From positions 24,594,199-24,658,198 of the forward strand of contig NC_045127.1 of NCBI RefSeq assembly GCF_007655135.1: a stretch of 64,000 nt of DNA, read 5' to 3'. The DNA comes from Punica granatum (taxonomy: Eukaryota; Streptophyta; Magnoliopsida; Myrtales; Lythraceae). A program made the translations under genes and the position numbers. Each line of letters opens with the position of its first letter. Within the stretch, counting starts at the first letter, position 1. Of the stretch, positions 12,001 to 20,707 are shown one piece after another. The notes beneath the pieces were generated by a model, which ran no database searches, was not told the DNA's origin, and saw only the letters and a list, made by a program, of their open reading frames with translations.

Positions 12001-14067
12001 TTGGTGTGCTCGGTGACGAGCGCTAGCGCGATCGGTGATGGATGCTGGTGATGAGCACTGGTAACGGGCACGGGCGTGCTCGATGACGGACGCTGGTGTG
12101 CTCGGTGACGCTGATGACGGGTTACTGTTCACCCGAGAGTTCGAATTTCACCCGAAATGACTAAAACGACCCAAAACGATGAGCAAATGAATTCAAACTG
12201 AAAAACTGAGTTCAGAATTGGAATCCTTGGGTCTAAAACATGTGGTCCATGAAGTTTGAGGAATTTTGGACATAAGTCGGAATAGTGCCCGCTATGGATT
12301 CCGACCTAAACTCCAAGGATCTTTGGCTTGGTTTTCGGTTTTCATGGAGTGATTTGCTTGCTGCTGGTTGCTAAGAAGTTGAGAGTATTTTCTAGAGGGA
12401 GAAACTAGAAAGATCATGTGTGCATGATAAGTGATTAACTTAATGACAAATATGCAATATATATGTGAAGCTAATGAGCAATGAAGCAAAACAAAGCACC
12501 ATTAAGGGCCTCATTAGCAAAAGTCGGCTGCCCTAATGGAGATGAGGATGAATGTCATCCATGCATCTTGATGAGGAAGAGCCAAGAAGCATTAATGGAG
12601 ATGGAGTTAATGGCTTGAGTGTTGACTAGAAAGACTAAGGATATTTTGGGCTTAGAGTGCATGAGAGGGAGAGGATGATGCCGAAATTGTTGGGGCAAAG
12701 GGCGGTTGCCCTTAGGCAGCCCGTGGGTCCTACGGCTCATGAGAAGAAACCGGGAGAAAGCTTGAGTCTCGATTGGTCGCGCATTCGAAGTTCGTGGTTC
12801 GAATTGAACGTCGAATTGTCGATATGTGCGAGAAAACGGTTTTAACGAGCCTAAGATTGGCATTTTCCATGGGGAAATGTCCCGGAAGCATACGAGGCTC
12901 GGAAGCCGTTTTTGCTCATTGCAGGTGACCAGAGCGAAGTTGTCCGCTTCGGACAGCACATCTTGTATCTGCATCTCACGTTGGTCATTTTGACATAAAT
13001 TGTCAGACAACGTGAACAATTGTCCCTTAAGACAGTAATGCTAACGTGGGGCCGGAGACGTCCTAGGAGGCCGAAACTAGATTTTTCAGAATGCTTTCTA
13101 AGTTTCTTGGGCAATCCGGAGATCACTGTGATCTCTGTTTGTCGAGATCAGACCTTCAAGGACTTGAAAAGTGTATCTGAGACCTCTGAAGCATTGCTCG
13201 AGAGGTCTAGATGAGTCGTGTGATTTATTCCGACGATTCCACGTTGAGCCTTGAGAAGGCTAGCTTGGTGTAGGATAGACACCCGACGTCCAGTTTCCGT
13301 AAAAAGGACCTCCGGATATGCATTTCTATTGAAAATGGCCATTTCCGTTCTTCGGAGGTTACTCAGGAAACTGAAAAGGGTTTTACTGTCTGTTTTGCCC
13401 AATTGTGAATGTTTGCTAGAGTTTTCTGGGCAATGCGGTATGAACTTCGTTTGCCGTAATTCCATCAGACCATTCTCCGGCTATGCTCTTCCGAAGAGGG
13501 GTATGCCTGTTTTGCCGCTCGGAAGTCATTTGAAGTGTCTGTGTGACTTCCAATAGACAATCTAAAGCATTGTTCATGCTCTGTGTGCTGGTGGGGCATG
13601 GCCGCGTCTGATATTTGGAATTAACTTTTCTCTAGGAAACCGGCATTTTTGGACTTCCACTGAAAAGTTGTATGTATACAGAAAGTTGTTCTGTATAGAG
13701 CAGATGATTTGCAAAATGCCTTTGGGGGACACTTTTCATCTGTTTGGCATTGAAGTGGATTTTTGGAGTCCAATATTGGCTATCTTCCGACGATCAAGCG
13801 AGCTATCGGAAAATAGTACCGTCCGTGTGATATACTGAAAATGCCGGTTTTGGACATTGTTGAGCTCTCTAGTCACTTTGTTGCTGCTTGCTGACCCCTG
13901 GGGTCCTTCTGTCAGGTGTATGTGTCATTTGCCCGATTTCGCCGACTTGAGGGTGAATAGTGATTTTCTGCTTTATTGAGTCGTTTCTTTGTATTCTGCT
14001 CAAGTCATGTTTTGGATTATTGTTGATAATGTACTTTGGAATGGTGAGCCAAAATGGGGTGCTGACA
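9097..14067 (-). repeat. Tat LTR, type A (copy A1), 3' LTR of Tat copy 1
   Basis: On the minus strand it starts TGTCAGCACCCCATTTTGG at 14067 and runs leftward about 4.97 kb to just before the TGGCGACTCC primer site at 9096. It is preceded by a purine tract (AAAGAGGGG, minus strand, 14081-14073) as expected of a 3' LTR. It runs parallel to 20708-23767 in the same orientation and to 45981-50178 and 50179-54331. It is the most diverged of the four. A PBS and UTR piece on its far side also makes it look like the 5' LTR of another, lost element. The exact end is uncertain by a few bases because no clear CA terminus is visible. Confidence 0.75.
11760..12125. repeat. GC-rich minisatellite inside LTR A1
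   Basis: Units such as 'tggtgacgggcgc' and 'tggtggcgc' repeat many times with variants, giving 9-, 13- and 22-base spacings. The other A LTRs have only a short GC-rich stretch at this point (near 21740, 47920 and 52370), so the array expanded in this copy. It opens frames of 103-149 codons on the minus strand rich in R, P, S and A, which I do not regard as genes. Confidence 0.8.
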
Positions 14068-14281
14068 GCTTGCCCCTCTTTGACTGCTTGCTCGAGTAGA
14101 GGATGCAGCCAAAGATTTCAGAAGCACCCCAGTTTGATAGCAATGATCAAGGTGGAATTTCCTATATGACCCTCTCCTTCTTGCTTTGGATATGTGGGAT
14201 GTTGTACCTAATAAAATGGAGATATAGTGAGATGCGCACAATAGACGTGTAGAGTCCGGAACAGAGCTGAGATAGGCAATT

Positions 14282-14400
14282 AATGTCGGGATTGACCTGA
14301 CGAGGACTGACCCCAGTGCAGAAAGTAAAGTCGGGATTGACCCGAAGGGGATTGACCCCGGTGCAGAAGGGTAAAGTCGGGATTGACCCGAAGGGTTTGC
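14282..14400. repeat. ~45-bp direct repeats near Tat 3' LTR
   Basis: Two to three units built around 'gtcgggattgacccgaaggg' and 'gattgaccccggtgcaga'. The equivalent place in element X (23925-24100) has four units built on 'gtcgggacggacccgaaggg'. The copies are similar but separately diverged. Confidence 0.65.
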
Positions 14401-14498
14401 AATATGCACGGGGCGCATACCGAATGAACTGCATGGTTCAAAGGCGCCTACCCAGTGGACTTGCGAGATGCACGAGCGCTTGCTCGGCGGGTTTGTAA

Positions 14499-15260
14499 GG
14501 TGCACTGCATTCCTGAGAAGTTGCACGCCAATTGAAAGTGCATTGCGGAAATAAAAGGTGCACTGCGTTCTTGAGAAGTTGCACGCCAATTGAAAGTGCA
14601 TTGCGGAAATAAAAGGTGCACTGCGTTCCTGAGAAGGTGCACGCCAATTGAAAGTGCATTGCGGAAATAAAAGGTGCACTGCGTTCCTGAGAAGGTGCAC
14701 GCCAATTGAAAGTGCATTGCGGAAATAAAAGTTGCACTGCGTTCCTGACAAGGTGCACGCTAATTGAAAGTGCATTGCGGAAATAAAAGCTGCACTGCGT
14801 TCCTGAGAAGGTGTACGCCAATTGAAAGTGCATTGCGGAAATAAAAGGTGCACTGCGTTCCAGAGAAGGTGCACCCCAATTGAAAGTGCATTGCGGAAAT
14901 AAAAGGTGCACTGCGTTCTTGAGAAGTTGCACGCCAATTGAAAGTGCATTGCGGAAATAAAAGGTGCACTGCGTTCCTGAGAAGGTGCACGCCAATTGAA
15001 AGTGCATTGCGGAAATAAAAGGTGCACTGCGTTCCTGAGAAGGTGCACGCCAATTGAAAGTGCATTGCGGAAATAAAAGTTGCACTGCGTTCCTGACAAG
15101 GTGCACGCTAATTGAAAGTGCATTGCGGAAATAAAAGCTGCACTGCGTTCCTGAGAAGGTGCACGCCAATTGAAAGTGCATTGCGGAAATAAAAGATGCA
15201 CTGCGTTCCTGAGAAGGTGCACGCCAATCGAAAAGTGCATTGCGGAAATAAAAGATGCAC
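14499..15260. repeat. 58-bp tandem array, ~13 copies, with 348-bp higher-order period
   Basis: The unit contains GGTGCACGCCAATTG, AAGTGCATTGCGGAAATAAA and GGTGCACTGCGTTCCTGAGAA-like segments and is 58 bases long. About 13 units fit in 762 bases. Variants recur every six units: 'gttcttgagaagttgcac' at 14567 and 14915, and 'gttcctgacaaggtgcac' at 14741 and 15089, both exactly 348 bases apart. Because 58 is not a multiple of 3, the array keeps all three minus-strand frames open (up to 418 codons), which are by-products. Element X lacks the array at this place. Confidence 0.9.
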
Positions 15261-15677
15261 AAAGTAAATGCAAACGCTAAGGAGTTGTGTGAGCTGTGGA
15301 AGGAATCATTGTGCTTCCTCCATCACTGAGCTTGTCCGTGTTGCAATCGATGCTGTGGTAGAATGCTTCATTGCTTGCCAACTGATATTGATGTCACTGA
15401 ATGCCTGGAGTGCTATCCTGAAGGTTTCTCCTCGGATTTTGACTGTAGTCTTTGGCATAAGGCAGACATGCATTCATCAAAGAAAAACTCTTTTCAGGGT
15501 TCACATCCTGCTTCCTGCATCTAGAACCAAAGGAGCTAATAGTGGTTGTCAATCTTACTCTACAGCCATAATGAAGATGCGTAAAGAAGTCTGAATAATA
15601 ATGCTTTGGGGATTTGAACGTAATGATCATTTAAAGGGGTGGTCGTCTCCCGCTAAATTGTGACTTGACAAGAAAGG

Positions 15678-15678
<1 letters not shown>

Positions 15679-15716
<38 letters not shown>
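15679..15716. repeat. Homopolymer tract, 38 T on + strand
   Basis: An uninterrupted T38 (A38 in the sense of the Tat element). It may be a slippage-expanded A tract of the 3' UTR, or the tail of an inserted retrosequence. I see no target duplication that decides between them. The length may be unreliable in the assembly. Confidence 0.8.
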
Positions 15717-15719
<3 letters not shown>

Positions 15720-15938
15720 GAACGGGCATGACCCGTAGAATTTGCATTAAGGTAAACGGAGGGATTTTGGGATCCTCCCAATCAAGGATACGACGATTCG
15801 ACTGCATGTCGAAACGTGTCTTGTGCTATGAGAGTCAAAGAGAGTTTGCTTGCACCGAAGACTGCCAAACTACTACTTGTTGTCGCTTCACACTGAGTGT
15901 AGCTATCATTTCATGGTCGAGTTGCCAAAGGCCCCTAA

Positions 15939-16235
15939 CTTTTGCCTAGGTTGCAATACGCGTGACGACCTAGCGGGGTATTTTTTTCGACTTTTCTCTC
16001 ATTTAGAGCTCACCTTTTGCTATGACCGTCCTGATTGGATCTGGTCATACCTCTGGGTTCCTCTAACTTTTGCCTAGGGCACCCTTTCGGGTTTTCACTC
16101 TAGCGAGGATTTCGTTTTGTACTCTCCTTTTGCCACGGCCCCCCTTTGCGGGATTTTAAACCGTGCCCCTCATTCCCTAATTTTTGCCTAGGCCGCCTCA
16201 AAGAGGTTTTCAACCTAGCGGGAGATTCATTATTT
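15939..16235 (-). promoter_or_regulatory. Tandem hairpin modules in Tat 3' UTR
   Basis: Four modules on the + strand begin with 'ctaacttttgcc', 'ctaatttttgcc' or 'ctccttttgcc', then a stem, an inner CCC..GGG or CCTC..GAGG pair, and the closing stem. Stems seen: CTAGGT/ACCTAG (near 15950-15972), CTAG/CTAG with CCC/GGG (16073-16104), CACGG/CCGTG (16133-16167), and CTAGG/CCTAG with CCTC/GAGG (16190-16226). The last three end in or near 'gcggg' or 'gcgagg'. Element X has a related pair at 25833-25920. The role is unknown; a structured RNA element is an inference. Confidence 0.55.
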
Positions 16236-16390
16236 TTCTCTCAGGAAAAGTTCAGAGAAAGGGAAAGAGCAGAAGAGGGGAGTACATTAGTAAGTAGAAA
16301 TGAAAGTGCTGGGAATTGTACATGCGAAGGAAGCTAAAAATGTAATGTGCATTTGAGAAAAACACCCACAGTGGAATGAGAGAAACACCA

Positions 16391-16740
16391 TCACGGATAG
16401 TATTTCTTAAGTGTATCAGCGTTGACCGGAAGAGCTTTCTCGTTCCCGTCCATATCATTGAGAATGATTGCCCCCCCGTCAAAGACTTCTTTAACGATGA
16501 AGGGACCGTCGTATTTGTAAGCAAACTTGCCCTTGGAATCAGGGGCGATATGCAAAACTTTCCGCAGGACGAGGTCACCGGGGCTGAACTCGCGGGGACG
16601 AACTTTCTTATTAAAAGCTCGGGCCATTCTTTGCTGATAGCACTGACCGTGGCAAAGTGTTGTTAGCCGCCTCTCATCAATGAGATTAAGCTGTTCGTAG
16701 CGTTGTTTCGCCCATTCTGCTTCCTTGAGCTTGACTCGGC
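16391..16740 (-). pseudogene. Tat copy 1 integrase C-terminal end, after frameshift
   Basis: The minus-strand frame at 16627-16391 encodes 78 residues starting MARAFNKKVRPREF, with the 'GDLVLRKV' and 'YDGPFIVKE' motifs typical of the integrase C-terminal end in Tat elements. It ends with a stop at 16391. The main pol frame slips out of register near 16740 (after 'MRVLAES') and stops at 16663, so this piece is cut off by one frameshift. Copy 2 shows the same region in one frame (54908 down to about 54466), which supports the reading. Confidence 0.8.
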
Positions 16741-19700
16741 AAGGACCCTCATAGAGGGAATCTCTACTTCGATTGGAAGAACTGCTTCCATGCCGTAGAC
16801 CAAAGAATACGGGGTTGCTCCGGTAGACGAGCGGATAGAAGTCCGATACGACAAGAGTGCGAACGGGAGCATCTCGTGCCAGTCTTTGTAATTCACTGTC
16901 ATTTTTTCGATGATTTTCTTTATGTTCTTGTTTGCTGCCTCTACCGCGCCGTTCATTTGTGGACGATACGGAGAGGAGTTGCGGTGTAGGATCTTGAACT
17001 GTGCACAGAGCTCGTCAATGAGCTTATTATTCAAATTCTTGGCGTTGTCTGTGACAAGGGTCGCAGGGACCCCGTAATGTGCGATAATGTCGCGTTTGAG
17101 GAAGCGTGCCACGGTCTTTGCAGTGACTGATGCAAGGGTGATAGCTTCGATCCATTTGGTGAAGTAATCGATAGCTACCAGTATGAACAAGTGCCCATTG
17201 GATGCTTTGGGGTTGATAGGACCAATCACGTCCATGCCCCACATTGAAAAGGGCCACGGAGCAGCCATTGGATGCAGCTCGTTGGGTGGTGCTCTGATCT
17301 GATTCGCGTAGACTTGACACAAGTGACAATGCCTGACATGTTTGACGCAGTCAGTCTCCATGGTGGACCAGAAATACCCGAGTCGCGTGAGCTTCTTTGC
17401 TAGCATGAGCCCGTTCATGTGAGGTCCGCAATTTCCCTCGTGCACTTCTTCCATGAGGCGTTGTGCCTCATTCTCATCAACACACCGAAGCAGTGTAGCA
17501 TCGAATGAACGGCGGTAGAGGGTCTCACCACTCAGGAAGAAATTTGCTGCAATGCGCCGAAGAGTCCTCCGGTCATGTCGATCGGAGAACGCCGGGAATT
17601 GACCTGTTTGCAACAAGTGTTTGATGTCCACGTACCACGGTTTGCCATCGACAGCGTCAATTACATCGCAATGGTCAGGACCCTGAGCAATCTCGAACTC
17701 GAGGGGCTCGATGAGATTCTCTTTTGTGATGCTAACCATAGAAGCGAGCATTGCGAGTGCATCGGCGAACTGGTTCTTCATGCGTGGTGTGTACGTAAAT
17801 GAAATGTCCTCGAAGTTCTCTGTCAAGTCTTCGAGGTACTCATGATATGGCACCAGTTTCGGATCTTTTGTCTTCCACTGTTTGAGTGTCTGAAAGATTG
17901 TGAGCATAGAATCTCCAAACACTTCAAGCTCCTTGACTTTGAGGTCGATCGCCGCTTGCAAGCCGAGGATACATGCCTCATATTCGGCTATGTTGTTGGT
18001 GCAGGGGAAATCAATCTTCGTTGCAACAGGAAAATGACGCCCTTCAGAGGATATCAGCACTGCGTCAATACCTGACCCGGTGGAATTGACTGCACCATCG
18101 AAGTACATCTTCCATCTAGTAATTTCCTCCTGACCACTCATTTGGAGGATTCCTTCGTCTGGAAAGTCAGAGTTGATTGGTGTGTCATTGACAATTGGGA
18201 ACTCTGCTAGATGATCTGCTATCGCTTGACCCTTCACTGATGTGCGCGACACATATTCGATGTCGTATTCCGCCAGTTGGCAACGCCATTTTGCTATGTT
18301 CCTCATGGAGGACGGACTGCTAAGTAGATACTTCAAAGGATCTATCTTCGACAGCAGGCGAACAGTATGGTAGAGAGTGTATTGCCGGAGCCTTTGCATG
18401 ACCCACACAAGTGCGCAACACATTTTCTCTATCTCAGGGTAGTTGGACTCCCCTTCAGTGAACTTTTTGCTTAAATAATAAATTGCTCGCTCTGCGTGAG
18501 AGGAATCGTCCTTTTGCTCTAACATGCATCCGATGGATTGTCGGCGTACCGTCAGGTACAAAATGAGAGGACGATCTGGTGAAGGTGGAACCAACACCGG
18601 CGGCTGAATTAGGTATGCCTTGATGGTATCAAAAGCTTTCTGACACTCGTCATCCCATTCGACCGCTGCATTTTTGCGAAGCAAACGGAAGAGTGGTTGG
18701 CACTTGTCTGTCAAATTTGCAATGAAACGCGCGATGTAATTCAGCCGTCCTAAGAAGCTCCTTACTTCGCGCACTGTCGATGGAGGGGGCAATTCCATGA
18801 TCGCTTTAACCTTGTCGGGGTCGACCTCGATGCCTTCCTCACTAACTATAAACCCTAACAATTTCCCTGACTTGACGCCAAATGTACCTTTCGCTGGGTT
18901 AAGTCGGAGTTTATACTTCCTGAGACGGTCGAACAGTCGCTTGAGGTTAACCAAATGATCTTCTCCTTCTTTGGACTTCGCGATCATGTCGTCGACATAG
19001 ACCTCGATCTCTTTATGCATCATGTCATGAAAGAGAGTGACCATTGCCCGTTGATAGGTTGCCCCGGCATTTTTGAGACCGAAAGGCATGACCTTGTAGC
19101 AAAATGTACCCCACATCGTGATGAATGTGGTTTTGACTTTATTCTCCTCGGCCATCTGAATCTGATTGTATCCAGAGAAACCGTCCATGAAGGAGAATTG
19201 TGTGTGGCGTGCTGTATTATCCACCAAGACATCGATGTGAGGCAGCGGGAAGTTATCCTTTGGGCTAGCCCTGTTGAGGTCTTGGTAGTCGATGCAGACT
19301 CTGACTTTCCCATTCTTCTTCTCCACTGAAACAATGTTCGCTACCCATTCAGAGTAATTGCATACCTCCAAGAATCCCGCGTCTACCTGCTTGATGACCT
19401 CTTCCTTAATGCGTAAGAGAAGGTCAGCTCGTTGACGTCGCAAGTGTTTGCGCTTGGGTGGGAATCTTTCAGTGTCGAGTGGAAGGAAATGCTTTACGAT
19501 TGAGGGGTCTAGGCCTGGCATATCAGCGTAGGACCAAGCAAAGACCTCCTGATACTCTGTTAAGAAGTCGATCATTCGGGCCCTCTGTACAGGGTCGAGT
19601 CCAGTCCCGATTCTAAGGGTGCGTGGTTCTTCTGCATTGCCTATGTTGATGTCTTCGGTTGGCTCGACAGAAGTGAGTTGGTGGTTTTCGAGACGATGCA

Positions 19701-19839
19701 AACTCTCTTCTATCTCGGGCACGCGACCGTCCTCGTCAAGTCCTTCCCCGAAGTATATGGGTAGGGACTTTTCGAGGTGTGTTTCGAGTGAATTCGAATC
19801 ATTATATCCGTGATTTGGATTCGATTGGAGCCTGGACAT
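16663..19839 (-). CDS. Tat/Ogre-type Ty3-gypsy pol: RT, RNase H, archaeal-type RNase H, integrase
   Basis: A 1058-codon frame that copies element RNA to DNA and inserts it into the genome. Domains in order: linker with 'WSYADMPGLDP' (about 105-115); reverse transcriptase (about 155-335) with the YVDD catalytic motif near 283; first RNase H (about 430-545); a second RNase H near 575-700 beginning 'MYFDGAVNSTGSG' with 'NNIAEYEA'; integrase zinc-binding HHCC (about 795-843); integrase core with D near 868, 'VTDNAKN' near 930 and E near 965. The dual RNase H is the known mark of the Tat clade. The ATG at 19839 lies inside the predicted intron's 3' end; the natural N terminus probably comes from splicing to the upstream protease frame (exon starts at 19831). 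The last ~24 codons are out of frame. It appears otherwise undamaged, unlike copy 2. Confidence 0.93.
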   Translation of the reverse strand: MSRLQSNPNHGYNDSNSLETHLEKSLPIYFGEGLDEDGRVPEIEESLHRLENHQLTSVEPTEDINIGNAEEPRTLRIGTGLDPVQRARMIDFLTEYQEVFAWSYADMPGLDPSIVKHFLPLDTERFPPKRKHLRRQRADLLLRIKEEVIKQVDAGFLEVCNYSEWVANIVSVEKKNGKVRVCIDYQDLNRASPKDNFPLPHIDVLVDNTARHTQFSFMDGFSGYNQIQMAEENKVKTTFITMWGTFCYKVMPFGLKNAGATYQRAMVTLFHDMMHKEIEVYVDDMIAKSKEGEDHLVNLKRLFDRLRKYKLRLNPAKGTFGVKSGKLLGFIVSEEGIEVDPDKVKAIMELPPPSTVREVRSFLGRLNYIARFIANLTDKCQPLFRLLRKNAAVEWDDECQKAFDTIKAYLIQPPVLVPPSPDRPLILYLTVRRQSIGCMLEQKDDSSHAERAIYYLSKKFTEGESNYPEIEKMCCALVWVMQRLRQYTLYHTVRLLSKIDPLKYLLSSPSSMRNIAKWRCQLAEYDIEYVSRTSVKGQAIADHLAEFPIVNDTPINSDFPDEGILQMSGQEEITRWKMYFDGAVNSTGSGIDAVLISSEGRHFPVATKIDFPCTNNIAEYEACILGLQAAIDLKVKELEVFGDSMLTIFQTLKQWKTKDPKLVPYHEYLEDLTENFEDISFTYTPRMKNQFADALAMLASMVSITKENLIEPLEFEIAQGPDHCDVIDAVDGKPWYVDIKHLLQTGQFPAFSDRHDRRTLRRIAANFFLSGETLYRRSFDATLLRCVDENEAQRLMEEVHEGNCGPHMNGLMLAKKLTRLGYFWSTMETDCVKHVRHCHLCQVYANQIRAPPNELHPMAAPWPFSMWGMDVIGPINPKASNGHLFILVAIDYFTKWIEAITLASVTAKTVARFLKRDIIAHYGVPATLVTDNAKNLNNKLIDELCAQFKILHRNSSPYRPQMNGAVEAANKNIKKIIEKMTVNYKDWHEMLPFALLSYRTSIRSSTGATPYSLVYGMEAVLPIEVEIPSMRVLAESSSRKQNGRNNATNSLISLMRGG

Positions 19840-20021
19840 GAAAGTGAATTGTTTTAGAAATTAAAGGTGCTAGAAGTAAGTGCAAGAGAGAGAATTTAGA
19901 CACAGGAAATCAAAAAGCATGCAGGGATTCTATTAACAAGCCATAAAAAAACCCCTCTTCTGTCATGTGGCTTATGGCGTTGCCAACATGCAGGTAGCAT
20001 TATATATAAAGACCGTCTTAC
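19832..20021 (-). other. Predicted intron between protease tail and RT in Tat copy 1
   Basis: On the minus strand a donor GT^GTAAG lies at 20021-20017, directly over the stop codon that ends the upstream frame. A pyrimidine-rich stretch with TTCTCTCTCTTGC precedes an acceptor TCCAG at 19836-19832. Removing these 190 bases joins codon GT|G and leaves the RT frame in register (..VVDV then LQSNPNHG..). An intron between the protease and RT regions is established for Ogre elements. Copy 2 keeps the donor (57954) but has AAG at the acceptor. Predicted from sequence only. Confidence 0.6.
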
Positions 20022-20674
20022 ACATCGACAACTATGGCCGAGTAGAGCGGAACTGAAGTCCAGTTGGTAAGCTCCTCATCCTCCCGTACAGGGCGGATAT
20101 GAACCCTAGAAGATGTCTCCTCAGTGACGGCATATATGGCTGGCAAAGCCAAAAACGCTTCAACTGCATCCGAAGAGAAGTCATCTGTTTCAGTGATTGG
20201 GCTCTCAGAGGTGCCTCCCATGATTTGCGGTGGTGCTGCAAAAAATTGTGAGAGCGGTGGAACCGGAATGCCCCTACAGAGCTTTCCGTAATATGCAGCA
20301 AGGCGGTGTAGATGTTTTCCACGACGAGCTTGCATGATCTCATGGCAGGAGGGGCGAAAGCCGAGTCCCCTCCTATTGCGGTATTCCTCCATTTCAATCG
20401 GTCAGAGGATTCCCTGTGCACGTGCCCCGAGTCCAGTTCCAGGGACATAATTGTTCTTCAAGAGAACCTTTCCAATCATGCGATCAGTTCGTGATGGACT
20501 GACCTCTCCGTAGTCTTGAATTACGGAGATCGTGTCGAAAGAATGAAAGGGAAGATTCTGGTCTTCGCCAATGCTGATATAAGGGATGGCCGTTTCTTTA
20601 TAGACTGCATAATCTTCCTCGCCGTTGACAGTGATGAGTTTGCCTTCGACAAAGAATTTCAACTTCTGGTGCAA
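20018..20674 (-). pseudogene. Tat copy 1 post-protease segment with G-patch-like motif, one stop
   Basis: Two minus-strand frames in the same register (20674-20405 and 20392-20021) are separated by a single stop at 20404-20402. The first has 'KLKFFVEGKLITVNGEEDY', the conserved block that follows the aspartic protease in Tat polyproteins. Across the stop lies a glycine-rich G-patch-like motif ('GTGLGARAQGI', then 'RRGLGFRPS'). The protease catalytic D-S/T-G is not present: the sequence changes to LTR A near 20707, so the protease core and all of gag are lost. The frame ends at the predicted splice donor. Confidence 0.8.
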
Positions 20675-20707
20675 TGATGAAGGAACGGCGCCAGCGGCGT
20701 GAATCCT

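Larger units (their letters stand above)
14068..16390 (-). other. Long 3' UTR of Tat copy 1
   Basis: This lies between the pol stop (16391) and the 3' LTR start (14067). In sense (minus) order it holds a set of hairpin modules (16235-15939), a 38-A tract, a block shared with element X (15430-15262), the 58-bp tandem array, and 2-3 units of a ~45-bp repeat (14400-14282) just before the LTR. Long, repeat-rich 3' UTRs are known for Tat-lineage elements. No protein is supported here despite several open frames. Confidence 0.7.
8970..20707 (-). mobile_element. Tat copy 1, 5'-truncated Ty3/gypsy element
   Basis: In minus-strand order: post-protease segment (20674), predicted intron, pol (19839-16391), 3' UTR (to 14068), purine tract and 3' LTR A1 (14067-9097), followed by a PBS and UTR stub. 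The 5' LTR would be LTR A2 on its right, but about 690 bases of LTR end, the 5' UTR, gag and protease are gone at the 20707/20708 join. A2 is also the 3' LTR of element X, so X and copy 1 form a tandem LTR-body-LTR-body-LTR array. Confidence 0.75.

Noticed and set aside
11683..12132. 149-codon minus-strand frame rich in R, P, S and A
   Set aside because: By-product of the GC-rich minisatellite in LTR A1; absent from the other A copies.
14499..15260. CRISPR-like array
   Set aside because: Units are contiguous with no unique spacers, and the context is a plant retrotransposon.
14017..15273. 418-codon minus-strand frame (and 274- and 101-codon companions)
   Set aside because: It lies wholly in the 58-bp tandem array. 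All three frames are open because the unit has few stop codons and a length not divisible by three. No known domain.
17575..19329. Frames of 75-124 codons on the + strand opposite Tat pol
   Set aside because: Shadows of the strongly supported minus-strand pol frame.
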